Shown piece by piece: positions 31,467 through 37,989 of a stretch of 37,989 nucleotides of DNA (positions are counted from its first letter, which is position 1; the number at the start of each line of letters is the position of its first letter). The notes beneath the pieces are model-generated. The model did no database searches. It was not told the origin of the DNA and saw only the letters and a list, made by a program, of their open reading frames with translations. Position numbers and translations under genes: made by a program. This DNA is from Acidimicrobiaceae bacterium (lineage in GTDB: Bacteria; Actinomycetota; Acidimicrobiia; Acidimicrobiales; RAAP-2). Where the stretch lies: contig CANGPX010000006.1 of NCBI GenBank assembly GCA_947456095.1, positions 1 through 37,989 on the forward strand. The letters are read 5' to 3'.

Positions 31467-32636
31467 TCAGTCAAGCAGACGAGCGGCCTCGGGCAAACGA
31501 ATACCACCAAGACGGCCAACGGTCGCCTCCACAATTGCCAAGGCTTCGGTCACGTCATCGTTCGTTGTCGTGCGACCCAAGCTAAAGCGGACAATCCCTT
31601 TTGCCACGTCGTCATCTCGGCCAAGTGCTGCAACCACGTGGCTCAATTCGGTGGCACCGCTCGCACACGAAGACCCTGCCGCTGCGGCAAGACCGGCCCG
31701 GTCAAAGCCAACGAGGAGTTCATCAGTGGCAAGACCCGCAAACGCCACATGCGCATGACCAGGCAGCATGTGCTTCGCCTTGACCGTTTCTGTTGCTCCG
31801 AGGGCCAAGAGGCCTTGAACGAAGCGGTGCCGAAGTTTCGCCACCCGTGCCCCATCGATTTCGCGGTCACGAACGGCACAGCGAAGGGCGACTGCCATCG
31901 CCATGGCCCCAATTGCGTCTTGGGTTCCGGCTCTGCGACCAAGTTCTTGTGCACCGCCGAGAACAAAAGCATCGAGGCGAACACCTTCTTTGGCCAGCAA
32001 GACACCTGTTCCCTTTAACCCACCGAGTTTGTGACTCGACACCGTCATGAGATCAACCGCTGCCGTCGCCGCTTGAAGATCAAGCCAAGGGGCAACCTGG
32101 ACGGCGTCGGTGTGGATCACCGCACGGCTCGCGCGTTGGCGGACGGTCTTGGCAATGGCTCCAAGGTCGTTCACGACGCCGAGTTCGTTGTTCGCCGCCA
32201 TGATCGACACCAGTGAAACTGACTCGTCAAGCAGCGCTCCAAGCGCTTGTGCCGTTACCTCACCGTCATCATTTGGTTCGACGAGTACCAGTGAAACGCC
32301 ACGAGCTTGAAACCGTTCTGCTGGTTCCAACACAGCCTTGTGTTCAATGGAAGAGACAACGGCTCGTGGCAAGCCCTCTCGCAGTCCTCGTTCCAAGGTT
32401 CCAGCAATCGCCCAATTGTCTGACTCTGTGCCGCCACTGGTAAAGATGATTTCACCGGGTTGCGCCCCAAGAAGTTGAGCAATCTCTTCTCGAGCATTGT
32501 CTAAGACAGCTCGCGCTGAGCGGCCTGATGCATGGCCAGCTGAAGGATTGGCATACGCCGTGGTGAAAAGCGGCGCAATGGCCTCAAGAACCTCAAGGCG
32601 AACCGGGGTTGCTGCAGCGTGGTCGAAATATGGCAC
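31467..32636 (-). CDS. Cysteine desulfurase (NifS/IscS family)
   Basis: PYFDHAAATPVR, FTSGGTESDNWAI, HTDAVQ, SSHKLGGLKGTG, GSSCASGATELSHV. Confidence 0.93.
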   Translation of the reverse strand: MPYFDHAAATPVRLEVLEAIAPLFTTAYANPSAGHASGRSARAVLDNAREEIAQLLGAQPGEIIFTSGGTESDNWAIAGTLERGLREGLPRAVVSSIEHKAVLEPAERFQARGVSLVLVEPNDDGEVTAQALGALLDESVSLVSIMAANNELGVVNDLGAIAKTVRQRASRAVIHTDAVQVAPWLDLQAATAAVDLMTVSSHKLGGLKGTGVLLAKEGVRLDAFVLGGAQELGRRAGTQDAIGAMAMAVALRCAVRDREIDGARVAKLRHRFVQGLLALGATETVKAKHMLPGHAHVAFAGLATDELLVGFDRAGLAAAAGSSCASGATELSHVVAALGRDDDVAKGIVRFSLGRTTTNDDVTEALAIVEATVGRLGGIRLPEAARLLD

Positions 32637-32642
32637 TGAGGA

Positions 32643-34007
32643 CTACGCGACGAACACAGTCTTGGCGTTGCAGAATTCCCGGATCCCAACACTTGAGAGT
32701 TCTCGGCCATAGCCGGAACGCTTGATCCCACCAAAGGGAAGCTCTGGGGTTGAGGCCACAATCGCGTTGACAAAGACCATCCCTGCTTCAATGCCAGCAA
32801 TTGCTTTTTCTTGTTCAGCGAAGTCATTTGCCCACACTGAGGCACCAAGGCCCCAAGGGGTTGCGTTGGCGACCGAAATGGCATGGTCAAGGTCTCGCAC
32901 CTTTTCAACCACGGCAACGGGACCAAAGAGTTCTTCGCTCCCAGCGCGCATCGAGGCATCAACACCGGTCAACACTGTTGGCCGGTAGAAGAACCCTGGG
33001 CCGTCAACGGCTGTGCCACCTGCGTGCACCACTGCACCCTTGGAGATGGCATCGGCAACTTGTTCGGCGATTTCATCTCGTTGTTGCGCCGACACCAGTG
33101 GTCCAACTCCAGTTGCTGGGTCCATGGGATTGCCGACGATGACTTCGTCCATCTCAGCGGCAAAGCGTGCAAGGAACTCGTCGTAGCGACTTTCAACTAC
33201 CAAGAAGCGCTTGGCGGCAATGCAGCTTTGTCCGTTGTTTTGGACCCGACCAGTCACCGCCATGGGAACCGCTCGCTCAAGATCAGCTGAATTTGCCACA
33301 ATGAACGGGTCTGAGCCGCCAAGTTCAAGCACGCACTTCTTGAGTGCATGACCAGCGGCTGCAGCAACGGATTGCCCGGCTGCTTCGCTCCCGGTCAAGG
33401 TGACCGCTGCGACGCGGTCGTCACCAATCAGTGCTGCGACTCGGCTGGCTGGCAAGAACAAGTTGGTGAAACAACCGTTGGGAAAACCAGCTCGGCGGAA
33501 CACGTCTTCTAACAACAACGCTGATCGCGGAACATTCGACGCGTGCTTTAACAGGCCAACATTTCCCGCCATGAGCGCAGGAGCAGCAAACCGCACCACT
33601 TGCCACAGGGGGAAGTTCCACGGCATGACCGCCAAGATGACGCCAAGTGGGTCATAGCGAACCCCAGAGCGCGAACCAGACGTTGCAATGGACTGCTCCA
33701 TCAGCATCGACTCTGCGTGCTCGGCGTAGTAGCGCATGGTCATGGCGCACTTCATCACTTCGCCACGAGCAGCGTTAAAGGTCTTTCCCATTTCTTCGGT
33801 CAACACCGCAGCAATGTTCGGCAGTTCGCCTTCAAAGGTCTCAGCCGCGGTGCGCATCCACATGGCCCGGTCTTCAAAACTGGTGTGTCGATAGGTCGCA
33901 AACGATGTTGCCGCCAAGCCGACGAGTGCATCGACTTCCTCTTCGGTGTGGTTCTCGAAGGTTGCAACGACTTCGCCGGTGGTTGGATTCGTAGAGATGT
34001 ACGCCAT
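32643..34007 (-). CDS. NAD(P)-dependent aldehyde dehydrogenase (succinate-semialdehyde dehydrogenase-like)
   Basis: [45 protein letters not shown]; start taken at ATG 34007. Confidence 0.88.
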   Translation of the reverse strand: MAYISTNPTTGEVVATFENHTEEEVDALVGLAATSFATYRHTSFEDRAMWMRTAAETFEGELPNIAAVLTEEMGKTFNAARGEVMKCAMTMRYYAEHAESMLMEQSIATSGSRSGVRYDPLGVILAVMPWNFPLWQVVRFAAPALMAGNVGLLKHASNVPRSALLLEDVFRRAGFPNGCFTNLFLPASRVAALIGDDRVAAVTLTGSEAAGQSVAAAAGHALKKCVLELGGSDPFIVANSADLERAVPMAVTGRVQNNGQSCIAAKRFLVVESRYDEFLARFAAEMDEVIVGNPMDPATGVGPLVSAQQRDEIAEQVADAISKGAVVHAGGTAVDGPGFFYRPTVLTGVDASMRAGSEELFGPVAVVEKVRDLDHAISVANATPWGLGASVWANDFAEQEKAIAGIEAGMVFVNAIVASTPELPFGGIKRSGYGRELSSVGIREFCNAKTVFVA

Positions 34008-34229
34008 GTCAACAGTCTGCCCGACGAAGACGGCAGCAGCGTTGCGATGAAGGGCCACTGGTCAAAAGAGGTTGCCACTTAGTGTTTTGAGACCTCACCT
34101 CACCTTGTGAGCATCGCTTTTTGCCCGGTGGACTTGACTCACACCGCGCAACCCGGGCGGACGCTGTGGAGTTGAGTTCAATTTCTGCTTGCTGTCCTAT
34201 GCTTTTGTGCAGTCTCCGAAAGGATGTTC

Positions 34230-35948
34230 GTGCTTAGCCTCTTTGGGATTGCCTTCCTCGCCGGAGTGGTCGCTGGGATCTCTCCTTGCATCTTGCCGGT
34301 CTTGCCAGTCGTCCTCGTTGGCTGGAGTGTGGAGGGGGCCGACGAAGGCACCTTCGCACGGCAGCGACGTCGTCGGGCCCTCTCGCTCGTTGCCGGACTC
34401 GTCATCAGCTTCAGCCTCTTCACTGCTGTTGGGGCAGAACTGCTCAGCGCAGCGCATCTGCCTGACGTCTTTCTCCATGATCTCGGCATTGCCACGCTGT
34501 TCATCTTTGGCCTGAGCCTTGTTGTTCCGCGCCTCGCACAACTCCTTGAAGGCCCCTTTGCCCGGTTTGCTCGAGAGGGAACCCGAGGCACACGCTCGAG
34601 TTTTCTCTGTGGAATTGGTCTCGGTTTTGTCTTCGTTCCCTGTGCCGGACCCGTCTTGGCAACCGTGGCAGTCCTTGGAGCTCGCCACCACGCCAGTTTC
34701 ACCACCTTGGCACTCAGTTTCTGCTTCGGCGTTGGTGTTTGCCTACCGCTCCTCGTTGTCGCGCTTGCTGGTGATCGACTGATTGAACGCAACAGGTGGT
34801 TGACCGCCAGAGCCCGCCGCCTTCGCCCCATTGCTGGGATGGTTCTCATTGTCATGAGTGTGTCGGTAGCGCTCAATCTCACCGCTCCGCTTCAACGAGC
34901 ACTCCCTTCGTATACCGCCTCTTTGCAGCACTGGATCGAAGGTGGGCAGGCGACAACGAAATCCTTGCGTTCACTTTCTGGAGAGCGAAGTGCCGATGCA
35001 TTGGCGCAGTGTGAGGCTACGGCCGCGAGTGGCACAGAGAGTGGCCTCAGCAACTGCGGGATTGCCCCTGAGTTCAAGGGGATCACGGGATGGCTGAATA
35101 CCAATCTCAACAAGCCCTTAACCATGCAAGGCCAGTGGGGCCACGTCGTGCTCATTGATTTCTGGACGTATTCGTGCATCAACTGCCAACGCTCCCTCCC
35201 GCACGTAAAGAACTGGTATGACCGGTACCGCGGCGTTGGTCTGCAAGTCGTTGGCGTAGCCTCGCCAGAATTTGCCTTTGAGCATGACGTCCAAAACGTC
35301 AAGGCTGGAGCGCAAGCCCTTGGGGTGCACTACCCCATTGCCGTCGATGCCAATCTCGCCACTTGGCAGGCCTACGCCAACCAGTATTGGCCAGCGGATT
35401 ATCTCGTCGACGCCACCGGAATGATCCGCCACGTGGGCTATGGCGAGGGGAACTACACCCACACTGAATCGCTGATTCGAAGTTTGCTGCGAGCAGCAAA
35501 CCCAGGTCGCCCCCTTCCTCCACCAACGAGCGTTGCCGACACGACCCCAACGGGTTCTCTTACTCCTGAGACCTATCTCGGAGCAGATCGTTCTGCCTTC
35601 CAAGAAAACGGAAGTGTCACGAGTGGATCAACCGAACACTTTGACTTTCCTGCGAGTACCCAAAACGGCTACTACAACTTGGGCGGAACATGGACGGCTT
35701 CGGGAGAGTCCATCACCGCAGGAGCAAAGGCGGAAATCGACCTCAATTTCACCGCCAAGAACGTCTTTCTCGTTTTGGCCGGAAATGGGACCGTGACCGA
35801 GCGGTTGAATGGGCATCTGCTGCGCACGTTCCAAGTTCGTGGGGTTCCAAGCCTCCATCAACTTGTTGCACTGCCACGTCAACGAGATGGAGAACTCCGC
35901 CTGTCAGTGACCAAGGGCCTCTCGGCCTACGCCTTCACCTTTGGTTGA
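34230..35948 (+). CDS. dipZ: DipZ-like protein: CcdA-type membrane domain fused to thioredoxin-like domain
   Basis: ISPCILPVLPVVL and VPCAGPVLA in TM region; LIDFWTYSCINCQRSLPHVKNWYDRY; C-terminal beta-rich domain. GTG 34230 has a better spaced GAAAGGA RBS than ATG 34224. Confidence 0.85.
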   Translation: MLSLFGIAFLAGVVAGISPCILPVLPVVLVGWSVEGADEGTFARQRRRRALSLVAGLVISFSLFTAVGAELLSAAHLPDVFLHDLGIATLFIFGLSLVVPRLAQLLEGPFARFAREGTRGTRSSFLCGIGLGFVFVPCAGPVLATVAVLGARHHASFTTLALSFCFGVGVCLPLLVVALAGDRLIERNRWLTARARRLRPIAGMVLIVMSVSVALNLTAPLQRALPSYTASLQHWIEGGQATTKSLRSLSGERSADALAQCEATAASGTESGLSNCGIAPEFKGITGWLNTNLNKPLTMQGQWGHVVLIDFWTYSCINCQRSLPHVKNWYDRYRGVGLQVVGVASPEFAFEHDVQNVKAGAQALGVHYPIAVDANLATWQAYANQYWPADYLVDATGMIRHVGYGEGNYTHTESLIRSLLRAANPGRPLPPPTSVADTTPTGSLTPETYLGADRSAFQENGSVTSGSTEHFDFPASTQNGYYNLGGTWTASGESITAGAKAEIDLNFTAKNVFLVLAGNGTVTERLNGHLLRTFQVRGVPSLHQLVALPRQRDGELRLSVTKGLSAYAFTFG

Positions 35949-36716
35949 GGAGAAGGACCCGAAACTCTCCCCCGAAGATTTCACGCTGCACTGAAGCACC
36001 GTGAGAAAAACACTGCACGGCGATGAAGGGGCAACTCGTATTCCGGCTCCGCACGTTGACGAGATGAGCGACGCTTGGCCCAACAGCGAACAACACCTGG
36101 GGCTCCCAAGAGGGGTCAGTCAGTTCCGCCGTTCACCCGACGCCTTCTTCGCTCGCTTTTGCTTTGCTGTTCACCTTGTCGTGGCAAGAGCGACCATGGT
36201 GTCTCGAGCAATCAGCTCGGCCAAGCGGCCGAATGGGTGACTCACCTCAAGGCTCCGGTCATCGCCAACATGCTGGCCAAGTGCTCCGAGATCTCCAAGA
36301 TGAAAACCAAAGAGGAGTTGGCAGCACGTCTTGCGTGAAACAGCATCCTCGACGGACGCATGCCACCGAGGTGTGCACTGAAAGAACCAAGTGTCCATGA
36401 GAGTCAATGTTCGCATGATGCTCATCAGCAACCATCCCTGACGACGCCTTGGGAGAGGTTCTGACCCACTGGCTTGCCAAGATTCTCGGGAGTTCTGGCG
36501 TCAATCATCTCCCTCTTTGGAACTTGTTCCGCCTTGAGTCAACGACGCGTCAGATGCAGTGAACGTTGCCAAGGACAACAAAACAAAAAGGACAGCATCG
36601 ACTCGTGAGTCCAGTCAAGACAAAGCCGCCATGGACCGCTCCTGCCAAGAAGACCATTCAGCCCCTCGGGCGTGAGCGGGGGGATTCAATCCTCCAGCTC
36701 TTTGCGCAAAAGTCGG

Positions 36717-37989
36717 TCAAAGCGTGGGTTCAATCACCGCAACTCGGTTGAGTGCTTGGTTGGTTGACCGCCCAATCTTTGATGGAGCAATCTGCACTGA
36801 AACCTTCGAGTTGGGGTTTGAGCTGAAGAGGCCAATCAGGTAGACCGCCACAACGGAAGCTCTCCGGTTCGCCAACGTCATGTCAAGGCCTTGTGCTCCA
36901 GGGTTCGCCATCCCAAACACGGTCACCTTGGAGTATGACGAGGCAACAATGGTCGCAGCGAATCGCTTGAGCGCCTTTTTGTCCACTGCGGTCAGCTTTG
37001 CTCCGTTGTAGGCAAACGAGAGGGTGAGTGGGGAAATGCTTCCCCAGCCAATCGTGAGACGAGCGGTGGCAGCGGTGTTGAACGCGTAGGTGGCGTCACT
37101 GCCACCTGAACACGAGATGAACAGTGGCGACACATTGGGTGATGTCGTAGGCGTGTAGGACGCTGTGCACGTTGGTGCTGTTGCGATTCCTGGAGCAACA
37201 ACTGTGCCCGAAGCAGAACCGGTGTGAAGGGTGAAGCTGTAGCTCGGCACTGCTGCGCCATAGAGAACTGCCTTTGCGTCAGGGACGACGTAGAGCACTG
37301 TCTTGCCAGCCGTGAAGGACTGCGCCGAGCCATCAGCAGCCGAGTAGTTGGTGCCGTTGGTCACGTGAGCCACGAGGGTGCAGGTGCCAGCTCCAATCGA
37401 GTTCACGATGCCGTTGGTGACGGTGCAGACGCTGGTGGTCGATGAAGTCACCGAGGTTGATCCGTCACCGGTGGTCGAGACCACTGGGGTGAAGGAACCG
37501 TTGAAGGTGCCTGAACCCGGGAGGTTGGTGATGCTTGGCGTTGACGATGCAGCACGGCTGACCGTGAAGCTTTGGCTCAAGCCATCAGCACTTGCGTGAG
37601 TGTTGCCTTGTCCAACGTGAGCCACCAAGGTGCAGGTTCCGACGCCGATGTAGTTGATGATTCCAGCAGTGACCGTGCAGACACTGGTCGTTGAACTGGT
37701 GACTGACTTGGTGCCATCACCGGTGGTCGAGACCACTGGGGTGAAGGAACCGTTGAAGGTGCCTGAACCAGGGAGGTTCGTGATTGATGGCGTTGACGAG
37801 GCAGCACGGCTGACCGTGAAGCTTTGGCTCAAGCCATCAGCCGAGGAGTAGTTCGTGCCTTGTCCCACGTGAGCGACGAGGGTGCAGGTTCCAACGCCGA
37901 TGTAGTTGACGTCGCCGTTGGTGACGGTGCAGACGCTCGTGGTGGAACTCGTGACCGAGGTTGATCCGTCACCAGTGGTTGAAACCACT
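36717..37989 (-). CDS. C-terminal part of a large secreted repeat protein with OmpA-like C-terminal domain (5' end off-window)
   Basis: Tandem 84-aa Ig-like repeats, MBG-like segment, then LTAVDKKALKRFAATIVASSYSKVTVFGMANPGAQGLDMTLANRRASVVAVYL. Confidence 0.75.
   Translation of the reverse strand, partial: VVSTTGDGSTSVTSSTTSVCTVTNGDVNYIGVGTCTLVAHVGQGTNYSSADGLSQSFTVSRAASSTPSITNLPGSGTFNGSFTPVVSTTGDGTKSVTSSTTSVCTVTAGIINYIGVGTCTLVAHVGQGNTHASADGLSQSFTVSRAASSTPSITNLPGSGTFNGSFTPVVSTTGDGSTSVTSSTTSVCTVTNGIVNSIGAGTCTLVAHVTNGTNYSAADGSAQSFTAGKTVLYVVPDAKAVLYGAAVPSYSFTLHTGSASGTVVAPGIATAPTCTASYTPTTSPNVSPLFISCSGGSDATYAFNTAATARLTIGWGSISPLTLSFAYNGAKLTAVDKKALKRFAATIVASSYSKVTVFGMANPGAQGLDMTLANRRASVVAVYLIGLFSSNPNSKVSVQIAPSKIGRSTNQALNRVAVIEPTL
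37300..37989 (-). repeat. Tandem 252-bp coding repeats (84 aa), two full copies plus a diverging third
   Basis: GTGGTCGAGACCACTGGGGTGAAGGAACCG recurs at 37471 and 37723, exactly 252 bp apart. Confidence 0.9.

Noticed and set aside
36674-36700. GC-rich hairpin as terminator of the repeat-protein gene
   Set aside because: No U-tract follows on the minus strand; kept only as an unexplained structure.

Overview
This window looks like chromosomal DNA from an actinobacterium, possibly Acidimicrobiia-like (an inference from gene content and promoter style). It is densely coded and mostly housekeeping. I recognise branched-chain amino acid genes (ilvD, ilvB, ilvN, ilvC), serine genes (serA, serC and an aminotransferase), gatCAB, ligA, mnmA with a cysteine desulfurase, a DipZ-like CcdA/thioredoxin fusion, an aldehyde dehydrogenase, and MFS, SDR and alpha/beta-hydrolase genes. 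Accessory parts are two secreted surface proteins with OmpA-like C-termini (one at each end of the window), a vapBC locus, and a small island with two SGNH/SASA-type esterases. The observations I rate highest are: (1) a probable Leu attenuator at the left edge (leader peptide MKSIGFLLLL, stem, terminator, then the start of an off-window gene); (2) a parallel Val attenuator before ilvB (MSKTTDFEVVVR, stem, terminator); (3) a diverged in-frame fragment of the ilvD 5' end lying upstream of the esterase gene next to ilvD; (4) a PASTA-repeat kinase homologue that has lost VAIK Lys and HRD Asp; (5) a vapC whose catalytic N-terminus is separated from its body by a frameshift at a T7 tract; (6) twin TTGTC-N9-GACAA operators between a tetR gene and a surface-protein gene; (7) a perfectly palindromic shared -10 region between aspC and serC. 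No tRNA, rRNA, CRISPR array or intact transposon was seen. All family calls are by motif reading, without database searches.
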